64,000 nucleotides of DNA, from assembly GCA_035771165.1 (NCBI GenBank), contig JAWNZC010000354.1, positions 1,413,001 through 1,477,000 of the forward strand, given 5' to 3'. The position numbers and the translations under genes are program-made. Shown here piece after piece: positions 1 through 10,662 of the stretch (its first letter is position 1; each line of letters opens with the position of its first letter). This DNA comes from Paragorgia papillata (Eukaryota; Cnidaria; Anthozoa; Scleralcyonacea; Coralliidae). The notes beneath the pieces are model-generated. The model searched no databases. It was given only the letters and a program-made list of their open reading frames with translations, and had not been told where the DNA came from.

Positions 1-119
1 CGGGACCAAGAATGGTAGAGTATACTATTGTGTGGATTTCACTAAGCGAGATATGAACCCGCGCCTTCGAGTTACGGCCAGTATACGCCTTGCCTGAGAT
101 GGCCAAAAACGGTCTCGTT

Positions 120-480
120 ATTTTACTCCGTCTAACGCCGGACTATTTTTCTCTAAGATTGTTTTATCGTCTAACGCCAGACTATTTTGCTTTAACACTG
201 GAAGATTGTTTTGTCAAAGGTAGACCCTCGTCAAGCCTAGGCAGCAATTGGTTAACAAGTCAGACATTAATTAGCCCATTGCTGGATGCCTGAGCCGGAC
301 AAAAACAATCCTTTTATTACTACTGTATAATCAATAACGCCAGACTATTTTACTGTGTCTAACATGCACCAAACTATTTTACTGTGTCGAACTCCATTCT
401 ATTTACTTTGTTTCACGCCAAACCGTTTTATTCTTCAAAGGGACAACCCTCGGCAAGCCTAGGTTGCAATGTGTTAATTG
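120..480 (+). repeat. Degenerate copies of an 'ACGCCAGACTATTTT' repeat
   Basis: The motif TCTAACGCCAGACTATTTT or a close variant recurs near 129, 169, 333 and 368. Related pieces appear at 2036-2056 and 8214-8250, and in reverse orientation in the 3768-4093 tandem. The short open frames here come from the repeat and I see no gene. The core TCTGGCGTTAGCCAGA recurs inside the 100-bp MITE family at 24803, 60044 and 60159, so these may be decayed relatives. Confidence 0.5.
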
Positions 481-589
481 AACTATTTTGTCAATTTAGA
501 AGGGCATTTTGGGCTCCGTTAATCAGCTGACTGTGTGACGATTTTTGTCCGAATTCAGCTCATAGTCAATCGAGATATGGTCTGGAAAC

Positions 590-735
590 TCGGCAAACTT
601 CAAAGCGCCTATAATGAGCTGGGATTTTATGTTGAACCGTACCTTTACACCGTGCACATCCTGATATTTAAATAGCACGGTTGAGTGATCGAAATGAAAC
701 GTTGCTATTGGATAATTCGATTATGTTCAGCCCAA
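590..735 (+). repeat. Dispersed repeat, second copy at 47858-48013
   Basis: Starts CTCGGCAAACTTCAAAGCGC and continues through a 'TATAATGAGCTG' block to 'GCTATTGGATAATTC'. The copy at 47858-48013 is in the same orientation with substitutions and small indels. No coding potential is visible. No boundary or TSD could be fixed. Confidence 0.55.
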
Positions 736-1250
736 TGCAAGGGCATGCTTTACGAACTATCGTCAACGTATCACTGAAAAACAGTGAAAACACTCGATGG
801 TATAAAAAATCAAGCTATCCTGCTAACTGCAGGAAATGTTTTTAGTTTTATCTATTAATGATGCTATACAAGAATTTTTTGAAAATTAGGTAAACAAAAA
901 CAACTTAAATTAAGATAAAACCATGGTGTAATTTTTGAAGGGTATTTGTCGCCTTAGTGAAAGAAAACATATATTACACGCATGTAGATCTTGAGATGTA
1001 CAGAATACGTCATTTTCAACACTTGACGCCGTCAAACTGAGCCTTGTGAATTCTTTCCATTCTCGTTTACTGTTCAGTTTAGGCTTTTTTATATTTACAA
1101 TAGAAGTACAAAAGATTGAGTGTGACGTCAAGCGCTGTAAATGACGTATTCTGTACTTATTAAAAGGAGTCTATACCGATTGACCTGACTTAATTGGAGT
1201 GAGAAGTGGGTAAATATTGTTGTCTTCTGCTGACGTTGCGATACTAGAAG

Positions 1251-1540
1251 TAATATATGCAACACGAGTCAGTGTTCTTCCTCCGATTTCTAAATACAGC
1301 CAAGCGGGTTGAAAATACGAGGCAAATCCGAGTTTTTTAACCAGCTTGGCTGTATTTAGACATTGGAGGATGAACACAGACGAGTGTTGGATATAGCTTC
1401 TCAAACGGATCACAGTCTTCCAAGAGAAAATCGACCTCAAAGTTTGCTAAATTTGACCGTAATCTTCCTCCGATTTCCAAATACTGATTAAATATTGATT
1501 TCTTTTGAATTTTCCTCATGAATTATTAATGAGTTTGAGA
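1251..1540 (-). mobile_element. ~290-bp MITE-like repeat, second copy at 63322-63614
   Basis: Read on the minus strand it begins CTCATTAATAATTCATGAGG, continues 'AAAATTCAAAAGAAATCAATATT', and contains a palindromic core ('CTAAATACAGCCAAGC' and its complement flanking a short loop). The 63322-63614 copy on + matches over the whole length. Partial copies carrying only the first ~90 bp lie at 16649-16735, near 34405-34450 and at 46480-46550. The 89- and 60-residue open frames inside are chance. Confidence 0.65.
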
Positions 1541-1689
1541 AAGCCAAGGAAGGGCTGGTCTTAGAGTAATTTGTTAAGAATTAACTCTTCACTTTTATGT
1601 ACTAGGTTTATATTGTTTATTTTCTACCAAAGACCAGGTGATGAATAGGTTAAGTTTTTTCCTATGCCGTTTTTGAAGTAACACTTATT

Positions 1690-1850
1690 AGGGGGCTTTC
1701 CATTTACACGGTTAGACCGGTCAGTCCGGTTAAATGGAACACGATTCGTTTGAGACTTAGGACGGTCAGACTGGAAAATTTGGTCCTAATCAAAAGCAGT
1801 CCATTCTGGCCGGACTGATCGGTCTAACCTTGTCAATTGGAAAGCGCCCT
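1690..1850. mobile_element. 161-bp TIR MITE (GGGCGCTTTCCA ends)
   Basis: The left end AGGGGGCTTTCCATTTACAC is complementary to the right end, which reads 'AATTGGAAAGCGCCCT', and the subterminal 'GGTTAGACCGGTCAGTCCGG' is mirrored by 'CCGGACTGATCGGTCTAACC'. Such hairpin-forming TIRs without a coding region mark a non-autonomous DNA transposon. No clean TSD was seen, so the superfamily is not assigned. Confidence 0.6.
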
Positions 1851-2387
1851 AAGCTTCAATAGGCCATTTGCACGATGACGTGAGATGGCGTTGGGTGACT
1901 ACAACTACCAGAATGCTTTGCCAGTATATACTAGGGTTTCTGCTATAAAGGGATGACTCGAAGGGACCCGTATGGATTAACAAATTAAGCCACTCCTATA
2001 CCAGCGCTCGCCAAAGGCTCTTTTATCATTTTACTTTGTCTAACGCCAGATTGGAGAAGATTAAGTTCAAATGCATGAGGTTGAGTTACTACTGTGAAGA
2101 AAAGTTATCTGACTGTCTCAACCGCGAATTGAACTCGAGGTCTCCGGCTCAACAAAGTAGCAAGGTGAGACAGCTATCCCCGGCCCGCGACTATTGCTAC
2201 TCCAAGTAAAGTCAAACAAGGATGAAACTTTTATACATTGCCGTCAATACACCATGCACAATACCCTGCCACATTATTATATATTTTACGATGTAACTAA
2301 CTTTCACTATGAGTAATTAAGTACCTTTTTTTCTTTTTTTTTTAATTTTAATTAATTCCTAGTCTTGTTGAATCTTGTGGCAAAACT

Positions 2388-2390
2388 TAA

Positions 2391-2445
<55 letters not shown>

Positions 2446-2446
2446 A
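2388..2446. repeat. (TAAA)n microsatellite
   Basis: About 14 uninterrupted AAAT/TAAA units. It follows an A/T-rich tract and could be the poly-A-like tail of an old insertion, but no retroelement body was recognised upstream. Confidence 0.9.
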
Positions 2447-2558
2447 CTCTTCTCAACTCTTCGTAAAATTTGAAATTCTTATCCAACGCATCGCTTAGGT
2501 AGCACTCAACTTCTGAACTCAAAGCTAAACCAACGTGCTGCGAATTATCTTCTCATTT

Positions 2559-2911
2559 GGAGTTAAATTCAGCTCCATCATTCAAGATCAAATTTAACTC
2601 CATTATTAAGAGTAATTTTTAACTCCATCAGACCAGGAGTTAAATTTAACTCCATTATACAGGAGTTAAAACAACTCCTGGAGTAGAATAATGTGGGTCA
2701 AAATAACTCCACTAATCTTACTCTAATCTCTAATGTTGGAGTTATTTCAACTCCCTTGATGAAGTTAAAATAACTCGATATGGAGTAAAATGAAAGGTAA
2801 CTACTCAGTTGGAGTTAAATTAACTCCGATATTGGAGTCAAAATAACTCTGAAATTTTTACTCTACCAAAAGGAGTTATTTTTACTCCCTTGATGGAGTT
2901 AAAATAACTCC
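2559..2911. repeat. Array of palindromic GGAGTTA...TAACTCC units
   Basis: GGAGTTA and its complement TAACTCC recur more than a dozen times over 350 bp, often as short perfect palindromes such as GGAGTTAAAATAACTCC. Spacing is irregular (about 15-40 bp), unlike a simple tandem array. No open frame of interest. The array stops next to a tRNA-like fragment. Confidence 0.7.
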
Positions 2912-2921
2912 TTGAAATTAA

Positions 2922-2961
2922 CAGTGCAGCGCTCTAACCACTGAGCTAGTGTGACTCCCGG
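2922..2961 (-). other. tRNA-like A-box fragment (SINE head or tRNA relic)
   Basis: On the minus strand the sequence contains TAGCTCAGTGGTTAGAGCGC, a near-perfect tRNA D-arm/A-box. No T-arm (B-box) follows at the expected distance, so this is a truncated tRNA-derived SINE head or tRNA pseudogene, not a functional tRNA. Confidence 0.55.
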
Positions 2962-3765
2962 CTAGAACAGTCAGAAATATCTTTATATCCTGATATAAAC
3001 CTAATATTAAACAGTCCATGCATAGTTTGTTTTCGTTCCTGAGAGTATATAGCTGCAAATCTTGCATTATAGCCGTGGATTTTATCTATAGTGGGGTAAA
3101 TAAATTATGAAAAACAGATGATTGTGAAATTGGAATATAGTCATTATAACCCTTTCACTTTCGAAGGCTTCTTTTTTGACGAGTAATTTGCGTCATTATG
3201 TTCTTAACCCATTATACTGCCTAGAATTTCTAGAAGAGGATTTCATTAGAGCGTTAAAATGATAAACGGGTTGTTTTTGGCCGGCTCAGACATGAGCGGG
3301 TTAATCACTTGTTAATCCATTGCTGCCTTGGATGTCTGAGGGTTCTCTCTTTGACGAGTAAATCATCTGGTGTTAGACAATAAAACAAAGGGGTTGTTTT
3401 TGGCCGGCTCGTGCAAGAATGGGGTAAGTTATTCACAATGGCTAAAAATAGACCCGGTGACTTTTTTAAAAAACAAATATTTAAACAAGAAACCCATTAT
3501 AGAAGAAAGTATCTTTCATAGTCATCTCATTTTGCGGCTTTTTGATATGTTTCAAAAACAGTGACAGCCGTGAGCGATTTATAATTTTTGTTTCCGACCG
3601 CTAATGGACCAATTGCTATCTTCTATTGTTAACATAGGTCTGCTATAAATAATATATCATTGACAGAAAACTTGGGCGCGTTTGATCTGATATATACCGA
3701 GAACCCAAACACCGCGAAAATGCGAGGCGTAGTTAACATCTTTGGCGCTCTTCGAGACGTCTTCC

Positions 3766-3767
<2 letters not shown>

Positions 3768-3798
<31 letters not shown>

Positions 3799-3903
3799 CA
3801 AAAAGATAAGTTGTCCAACAACAACAATGCGAGTATAAAGGGTTGATCAACAGTGTGTGTAACTTTTTGCTTCATGGCTCTCCGAGATATCTTCCCCTTG
3901 GAG

Positions 3904-3936
<33 letters not shown>

Positions 3937-4037
3937 CAAAAAGATAAGTTGTCCAACAACAATGCGAGTATAAAGGGTTGATCAACAGTGTGTTTAAGTT
4001 TTGCTTCATGGCTCTCCGAGATATCTTCCCCTTGGAG

Positions 4038-4075
<38 letters not shown>

Positions 4076-4093
4076 AGATAAGTTGTCCCATAA
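3768..4093 (+). repeat. Tandem repeat, ~134-138 bp unit, 2.4 copies
   Basis: The phrase GACGAGTAAAATCGTCTGGC starts at 3768, 3906 and 4040, giving periods of 138 and 134 bp. Each unit continues with 'GTTAGACAGAG', 'GATAAGTTGTCC' and 'GGGTTGATCAACAGTGTG'. The third unit is truncated. The unit contains the same TCTGGCGTTAG core found in the 100-bp MITEs elsewhere, so it probably arose by tandem duplication around such an element. Confidence 0.8.
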
Positions 4094-4549
4094 CAACAAA
4101 GCTAGTCGGGTTAAGATGTTTTGTTATGATGTTTTTTTAAAACACTGTTTTACCGGTAAGTACATGTTATTGTTTACGTATAGTTGTTTTTTGAATAGTT
4201 CAGTTGGGTTCGCTTTGAAGTACCTGCTTCAATCAACGTTTACTTTCAATAATAGCTATAGTCGCCCGTCCTATTGGGTGGTCCCTTAAATTGGCACTCT
4301 CCCACAATTGTAGATTTGCCATTTAGCAATTTGTCACGCTATATCATGAGCCAATACATACATGTACTTTCATGTGCAAAAAAGATTCGGGATAAATTAA
4401 GCCAGCTCAATTATACATAACGAGGAATATAACACGAGGCCTACTTTTTTTTGTTTATTCTTTAAGTTAATTATTTTCTGTTGTAAAGTTAATTACTTAG
4501 TGTTGTGGTGCATACATTTTTAAGACGACGCCTGGATCAGTTGCGTAAA

Positions 4550-4630
4550 GGAAACGCCAAGGTCCATGGGCCATGGCTGGGATCGAATCCGGAAATCCGC
4601 AATGCACACAGTGCTTTGAGCAATAAACTA
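4550..4630 (-). other. Possible tRNA-like relic
   Basis: The minus strand carries GGATTCGATCCCAGCC, which resembles a B-box/T-arm, about 40 bp after a weak A-box-like stretch. No acceptor stem pairs. I treat it as a decayed tRNA-derived SINE fragment with low certainty. Confidence 0.25.
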
Positions 4631-4823
4631 TACCGAGACCGTTGCCGATAGTTTAGTTAACGACTTCTGTATGATGGTCGTGATATACCCAATTCTTAAC
4701 TTGCATTATCACAAGTATAATACAGAACTCGCCGGTTATATAAGCTTTTGCGGCAACAGCCTTCGTTCATGTCTTTGTTCAGGTCTGCTTACTACATGCA
4801 GTGGGCGAAACTTCTCCTTCACT

Positions 4824-4944
4824 AAGGCTACGTCCACACGGTATACGTTTTCGTAGCGTTTTCATATTGTTCTCCGTCCTCAAGGGAATAGAAAACAATG
4901 GTCTACTTACCTGAAACAATATGAAAACGTATACGTGTAGCTTT
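4824..4944. mobile_element. 121-bp TIR MITE
   Basis: The left end AAGGCTACGTCCACACGGTA, followed by 'TACGTTTTC', is mirrored by 'GAAAACGTATACGTGTAGCTT' at the right end, giving imperfect TIRs of about 28 bp. No coding capacity. Confidence 0.6.
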
Positions 4945-5490
4945 ATATTACGTTATTCCTCTGGAGAAGTTGATCCTTGAACCTAAAGATCTTAATTAAC
5001 GGTCACTTTATGTATCAAGGTTACCGGCAAAAAAATTTTAAAATTTCATATTTTTTGGAGATATGTATAATTTAACATTGCCATGCATTAATCATGTACA
5101 GGATAAAGTCTGCGCCCCATCAAAGACTGCCCCGCCTTTGTCGAAAAAGGAACTTTCAACGAGCTACAGGACGATGACGGTAACATAGCTAAATTGCCAC
5201 ATGAAGAACCGTGGATCTGATCATTGTATGTTGCGTATTTTAAGACCTTAAAAGCGTATATAACTTCTAAAATATGACGTATTTCAGATTAACACCAAAG
5301 TAAATTTAGGACTGCAAATTATTGGCAACGTTTATAGTTGAATAAAAATGTATCGAAAAATATGGTCGAAAAAAAAATACTATTTAGGTAGTCGTCACGA
5401 CGACGACGTTGACATTGTGCTTGCATGCTTCTTTATTAGGCCTTCAATGACGAACCGGCAAAAAGTTACATTATAAACATCGTTTTACTG

Positions 5491-5964
5491 TTTAAAGGGT
5501 ATTGGCAACACAAATTAAGTTTGTCTAATTTGAAAGAACTCATAAAATTATAATAGAAGATCCTTTACAACTTTTTCGTATCTTTCTGCGTTTTCAAGAA
5601 ATTTCAATTTGTTTGATATGTAAATGAGATGGTCTCTGACGTCAGGAGTGGGGTAAAATATTTTCATACAGAGCAAAATCACTTGCATATCTAACATGAA
5701 ATGTTCAGCGTCGCAAGGAGTTTTTATGTGCACAGTTTCAAATGATTTCGATGAACAAACTTAGAGATATAACTGGTTTTGCTACATGTGAAAATATTTT
5801 ACCCCACACCTGACGTCAGTGACCATCTCATTTACATATCAAACAAATTGAAATATCTTGAAAACGAAGAGAGATACGAAAAAGTTGTAAAGGATGTTCT
5901 ATTACAATTTTATGAGTTCTTTCAAATTAGATAAACTTAATTTTTGTTGCCAATACCATTTAAA
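5491..5964. mobile_element. 474-bp TTAA-flanked fold-back element, copy 1
   Basis: Long imperfect inverted repeats of about 165-180 bp flank a unique centre. The arms include AAATTAAGTTTGTCTAATTT with its complement and 'GACGTCAG' near the middle. Both ends carry TTTAAA next to GGGTATTGGC or its complement. Copies with the same arm motifs lie at 17683-18195 and 20691-21174. TTAA at both ends is what piggyBac-type insertion leaves, but no transposase is present, so the superfamily is inferred. Confidence 0.65.
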
Positions 5965-6179
5965 CAGACAACGAGTTTGTTTATTTAATCTTTTTTTAAG
6001 ATATGCATTATATTATTAATCATTGTACAGCTGTAACTCTGTCATTTTTCACGCGACTTTGCTTTAGTCAGTTGCTAAATTTCCTACCCCAGATTCACGA
6101 AAATTCGGCATGCCTCGTGAAATTTCTAAGCCTTCCAAACCATGAAGTTTAGCTCAAATAAATAAGCTTAAATACACGT

Positions 6180-6603
6180 TGTTTATCATGCTAAGATGGA
6201 TTAAGTAAGCAAGAACTTTATTCCGACCAAAGTTGATCGTTTTAAAACCATATCTTCCAATAATTCTGCAAGAAACAACATTTACTGCACGCAAAGGATT
6301 GTGGTTAAATGCATAGAGATCATATAAATACTAGAGGGGGCATCCTATCTTAATTTCAGCCAACCGCGGGTAATGCAGTTGAACGCCGCCATCTTGGATT
6401 TTTTTGGAGGCAAACATAAGGCGCGTTGGTTGGCAAAGAACTGGGTCTAGTACATTTGCCAACCAATTGACTGAAATATCATAGGTAATGGCGGCTGCCA
6501 TATGGTTACCAAATTTTCGCGCCAATGCCCCCTCTAGTATTTATATGATCTCTATGGTTAAGTGTACAAGTCACCATCTTTTTCGGTACGGTCAATTGTT
6601 GTC
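6180..6603 (-). mobile_element. Repeat interrupted by a later MITE; sister copy at 47483-47722
   Basis: 6180-6311 and 6557-6603 together match the reverse complement of 47483-47722: CTAAGATGGATTAAGTAAGC, 'CCATATCTTCCAATAATTCTGC', 'GGATTGTGGTTAAATG', then 'CATCTTTTTCGGTAC'. The sister copy is continuous at the point where 6312-6556 is inserted, so it serves as a pre-insertion allele. No coding capacity. Confidence 0.65.
6312..6556. mobile_element. 245-bp TIR MITE with 8-bp TSD (hAT-like), copy 1
   Basis: The ends CATAGAGATCATATAAATAC and its exact complement form TIRs. The element sits between GTTAAATG and GTTAAGTG, an 8-bp duplication with one mismatch, and the 47483-47722 copy of the host repeat has a single GTTAAATG there. 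An 8-bp TSD is the hAT superfamily signature. A second copy at 60351-60529 lacks the first ~70 internal bp. Confidence 0.7.
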
Positions 6604-6839
6604 GTCAATTTCTGTCAAACATGTCGTGAGATATATCGACTACGTCGATTTTTGCGTAAAAAGAACTCTAGTGTATAAATAACGAAGTATGGGCGGAGCT
6701 TTAACCAAAAGAACGTTGCTATTATTGTTAGTACTAGAAGAGAAAAAGTAGACAAAGCATGGGGTGTATCCGCAACTTATTACAGATAACTAGCCTATCA
6801 ATTTCACATTGCCCATTGCCAAGCAAATGTAAACGCAGC

Positions 6840-7003
6840 TTGCATTCATTTCGAAATTGGCATGATTGCAACGTAAATTGGCGACTGGCATGCCACATGC
6901 TTGTCAATTTGTGGCATTTAGTTGCATTCATTTCGAAATTGGCATGATTGCAACGTAAATTGGCGACTGGCATATGCCACACTTGTCAATTTGTGGCATT
7001 TAG
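6840..7003 (+). repeat. 82-bp tandem duplication
   Basis: TTGCATTCATTTCGAAATTG begins at 6840 and again at 6922. The two copies are nearly identical through 'CTTGTCAATTTGTGGCATTTAG', differing by a small indel around 'GGCAT(AT)GCCACA'. A recent local duplication; the overlapping open frames on both strands are not genes. Confidence 0.8.
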
Positions 7004-7100
7004 TGCAACCGTTGCTGACTTGTATTTCAAGTGTTTGATCTCATCAAAAACATGGAACGCTTCGGCAATGCATAAATCGGCGTTGGCTGCGTACGTATAC

Positions 7101-7515
7101 ACCAACTTTCAACTTCAACTTTATTTAAAAACGCGTACTATTTCACCTAATTATACATCATGCATGATGATCTTCCAAAAGGCCGTGTGTTCACACAAAT
7201 AATTACAAATATAAAAGTATGTACAAGTCTATATTCAATACAATAAATACAAAACAACAAAGAAATAAATAGAAAAGAGCAACTATACACTATTATTTAC
7301 ACAATGACTTCTTAATCTTTAAAAATTGGAAGAGACGATGAACTCTTGGTTTTCATCTAATAAATTATTCCAAACCACTGAGCCTCTGTAACCAAACGTC
7401 CTTTTCAGATAATTTGTACTGGGTTTAGGCCGGAACGAAATCATATTCAGGTTGTTGATTTGTTCTCTTAAATAAGTCAAACGTTTTCTTGCAATCGGCT
7501 TTTTGCGACACATTG
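7101..7515 (-). mobile_element. LINE 3' remnant: last part of a reverse-transcriptase ORF plus 3' UTR (CR1/L2-like)
   Basis: On the minus strand 7513-7319 encodes 64 residues. Residues 28-49 contain PKPSTNYLKRTFGYRGSVVW followed by NNL, the pattern typical of the C-terminal end of CR1/L2-type non-LTR ORF2 proteins ('PKP.T..LK.SF.Y.G..LWN.L'). The frame then stops early. Downstream, 7318-7101 is an A/T-rich 3' UTR ending in AAATAAAGTTGAAGTTGAAA, a short-period tail typical of these LINEs. Nothing resembling the RT catalytic core is present, so this is a severely 5'-truncated, dead insertion. Clade is inferred. Confidence 0.65.
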
Positions 7516-8080
7516 GTAACTATATATGGTGTAAACGTGACTTAAAAGTAGTCAGCCATGGGAGGTGGTTGCTCAGACAGTTTCTCCCAGTCATATGTTG
7601 ACTCGTGTTTTGAATTCTCAAGAGGCTTATAATTCGGTTTCTGTTTTATCCTTACTTATCGCTCCTGCCGTCCCCAGCTTGCATTTAACCTTTCCTCCAG
7701 CAGGGTGTTTTCCTTTGACGTCAGAAGCGTCTGGTAAACACGTCTGGAGTGTAATATACCAAGCAAACACCACGTTATGCCTTACCAAAGAACGTTTTTG
7801 ATATGGCTATGGCGTCAAAAACTTGCAACACGAGTAATTTTCAACGGTCGTACAAACTGACAAGCGTATCATTCAATCGTCGCATATTTCCCACGAATGC
7901 ATGCAAGCTGCATTTAATCGTTTAGCAATGCGAAAATGATACCCCAATTATCTGTAATATGTTGCTAATATATACCTCATGCCTTGTTCTTACCCTCCTC
8001 TTTCAGCTGCTTTCCTCCCTCAAAATCCACTTGGCATTGCGACAAAAATGAGCGTTTGTATAATCGTGGCTTTAAGTTCT

Positions 8081-8192
8081 AGGTCAAACGTCGTTCTTCT
8101 CATGTTCCAAACCCAATGCAAATCAGCATTATAACAAAGGATTTAGCTCATTATCATTAGGTTCAGCGCAAGAGAAGAGCGACGTTTGACCT
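8081..8192. mobile_element. 112-bp TIR MITE
   Basis: The left end AGGTCAAACGTCGTTCTTCT pairs with the right end, which reads 'AGAAGAGCGACGTTTGACCT'. The interior is A/T-rich and non-coding. No TSD recognised. Confidence 0.6.
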
Positions 8193-8911
8193 GGGCCCGA
8201 CTCAAATCTTATGTATTCTACTCTGGCTAACACCAGACGATTTTACTGTGACATGCAAACCCACCCAACGGAAAAGGGTTACTTAACACAGTTCCAAAAC
8301 TATCCCTTAAAGTGTTTATAAATTCTCGGGTGGTACTAATTAAAAATCCACTGGACTTTAAAAAGAAACAATCGGTGCGCCGCGGTGAGTCCAACTCCAG
8401 CTTTAAACTTCCTGAGCTATATATTTTGTATTTTTGTATGTAAAAGTCCCAGTTTCAGATCTGTGTTAATGCGTTATAATTAAATCTATATTGCTTCTAA
8501 TTGCTTTCTTCCGTTACCACTTTCACCTGTCAGCTAGTAATGGTCTTCTGTTTTTAATTTTGGCTTTATTTAATTTCTCTTGTTCAGCCCTGAGTAGTTT
8601 CTTAGGACCTCCAGGCGCTAAATGAGGATTGAAATTACCAAGAATAACATTAAGACTATTTTAAAATGTTTGTTCACAGGCGATTCAAACGATAGCAGTG
8701 CGTCGGCTTGCGAAGAACGGAGCTGGGTTGGTGATTGCTCTACTGTCGTCAGCTTGTTTCTAGAAGATTTTGAGCACGAAGTTTTTTCTCATTTACAATA
8801 CGCCTCTTGGCAAACAAGCAAGTGAGGTAAGCCGTGTATATCACTTGTGGATGACAAGATAGATCGGGTTGTTCGTTGGTTGTATTAAACAAACGTTGCT
8901 GTTCTTAAATG

Positions 8912-9081
8912 TAGCGTGCTGCGTAGGCAGTGATCGGAATACAGTAACAGAAAACGTAGGAGTCTAACGTTTCGAGCGAAGGCCCTTCGTTTCTCTCTGA
9001 CGAAGGGCCTTCGCTCGAAACGTTATTAGACTCCTACGTTCTCTGTTTCGGCAATATATCAAACCTTACTATATTTCGATT
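8912..9081. mobile_element. Fold-back family A copy with 13+ bp direct repeats (Penelope-like?)
   Basis: The left half reads 'TAGCGTGCTGCGTAGGCAGTG' then 'CGTTTCGAGCGAAGGCCC'; the right half reads CTGACGAAGGGCCTTCGCTC, 'GAAACGTT', 'CTGTTTCGGCA' and 'ACCTTACTATATTTCGATTG'. The copy is flanked on both sides by CTGTTCTTAAATG; with the preceding GTTG the match is 17 nt (8895-8911 and 9082-9098). Long TSDs fit target-primed retrotransposition better than cut-and-paste. The CTGACGA...GAAAC segment resembles a hammerhead core. No ORF. Confidence 0.65.
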
Positions 9082-9118
9082 GTTGCTGTTCTTAAATGCC
9101 TTTTTCCCATTTGGGCGG

Positions 9119-9379
9119 CGTTTACATTGTATCGGATAGGGTATCAACTTCAAAAATCCCGCATCAACTTTTGCAGTGTTCGGCTGTTGGAGTGATACAT
9201 ATGGTTGCGACTGATTATTGCGACGCTCCAATTATAATGTAAACGTCAAAGATGGCGAATCGTTGCAATATTTCGGTCAAGTTTATAAAAATAAAACTGC
9301 TCTATATCATGGAAACTATTTACATTTACTCCGAAAGTGTTTTGAAACGGGACATAACTTATCCGATACGGTGTAAACG
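9119..9379. mobile_element. 261-bp TIR MITE
   Basis: The left CGTTTACATTGTATCGGATA is the imperfect complement of the right 'TATCCGATACGGTGTAAACG'. It lies directly after the family A copy. The 65-residue minus-strand frame inside is not recognisable as a protein. Confidence 0.6.
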
Positions 9380-9394
9380 TTTTACTCTGAATAT

Positions 9395-9535
9395 TTTACT
9401 TCAATGAAGGTCTCCTCTCGAAACGTCATTATTTCGTTATCAAGACCAATCTCGGCAGTTTACCACCATTTCGCTTTGCTCTGTCCAAAACACTGCCTAT
9501 ATACGCAACACTCTGTTTTTATTCAAAGTACAGAA
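9395..9535 (+). mobile_element. Family B element (family A relative), copy 1
   Basis: Modules in order: CAATGAAGGTCTCCTCTCGA then 'AACGTCA', 'TCTCGGCAGTTTACCACC', and 'ACACTGCCTATATACGCAACACTC'. This is the same order as in family A (hammerhead-like segment, CGGCAG box, CACTGCCTACGCAGCAC end) with different spacers. A second copy lies on the minus strand at 63740-63885. Confidence 0.5.
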
Positions 9536-10570
9536 AATATTTGATAGACTTGTCAATACTAAGCTATATAACCATAGGTCCATGGCTCTAGGTTTGAAAT
9601 AATCTTTTCAATCTGGGTCACAAGATATCCGCGTTATGTGGTCGAAAAAGGGGTTTCTTATAATGGCGACACTATATATAGCTTTCAGATGTATTTACAC
9701 TGTCTTTATATGGACGCCGATATAAGCGTATTATTACAAACATGAACTGGACAAAAGTTATACAATAAACGTAATTTAAGATGGTAGGGTACTGAACCAC
9801 AACAGCTTTCGCTTTCAAGTCACGATCTATTGATCACTGCGAGTGCAACTGCAAATGTCATCTTAGCGGCCAGCAAGGACACTGATGTGGCATGCAACCT
9901 CATCACAAAGATGATTTTAGCGGTCGTAGGGATATATCGTTCAACCGCGTCACAATACGGTTGCGTTCTAAAGAAAACTATAGCCTATAACCATACTCTA
10001 TGTCTACGATCCTGTAGCGAAATGTTTTTAGCAATTACCGATTGTCACAACTTGGTCGCCGCTGTCTTTTCCGCTACCGCTATACGACTTTAATGCGACA
10101 GCCGGCATATACCCGGCGATCTCGCCCTAGATTACTGGCACATAAGATTATTATTCCATCATGGTGTGCTCGCGGGCTAGAGTGGTTCCATCAAGACGAC
10201 ATCACGCTGTGGTATCGCTGCTCGTTGCAAGTTGTTGAGAACAACGACTGCATGACATCCGACTAATTGTTTCAAATTATGCAGTATCATCAAAAAAAGG
10301 CGAAAGAATTAGCCCGGGGTTCCATATAGAAATCCATAAATTAAGATTTAGACATCGTAAAGGTCCCTGTGATTTACAGATTAGTATAATCAAGTCATGC
10401 AGAATCCCTGACAATTTGCCAAAACTTAAAGGCGACACGTGGTCAAATTTTTACCCGGAGTTCATTCTGGCTCACGACAGCTCTGAAGTTGCCTACAAAA
10501 TTAACTTGTGACGCCCAGTTCATAAAATCACGTCAGCATGACAATTTACAACTTGATCGCAACAAGTTTA
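9536..10570. other. Unique sequence, no recognisable feature
   Basis: There is an 87-residue + frame at 9830-10093, partly hydrophobic, but it has no motif I recognise and no splice or start context to support it. I see no tRNA, repeat or TIR structure here. Confidence 0.4.
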
Positions 10571-10571
10571 G

Positions 10572-10662
10572 ATTCATCTCACACTCGTTTAGATCAATCT
10601 CGCTCTTGTTTAGATCAATCTCACACTTGTTTAAATCAATCTCATACTCGTTTTGATCAATC
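10572..10662 (+). repeat. ~26-bp tandem repeat, about four units
   Basis: Units of the form TCACACTCGTTTAGATCAAT repeat four times with drift (CGCTCTTG, CACACTTG, CATACTCG). Related 'TTTAGATCGAT' words scatter on to about 11110. No gene recognised in 10662-11480. Confidence 0.65.
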
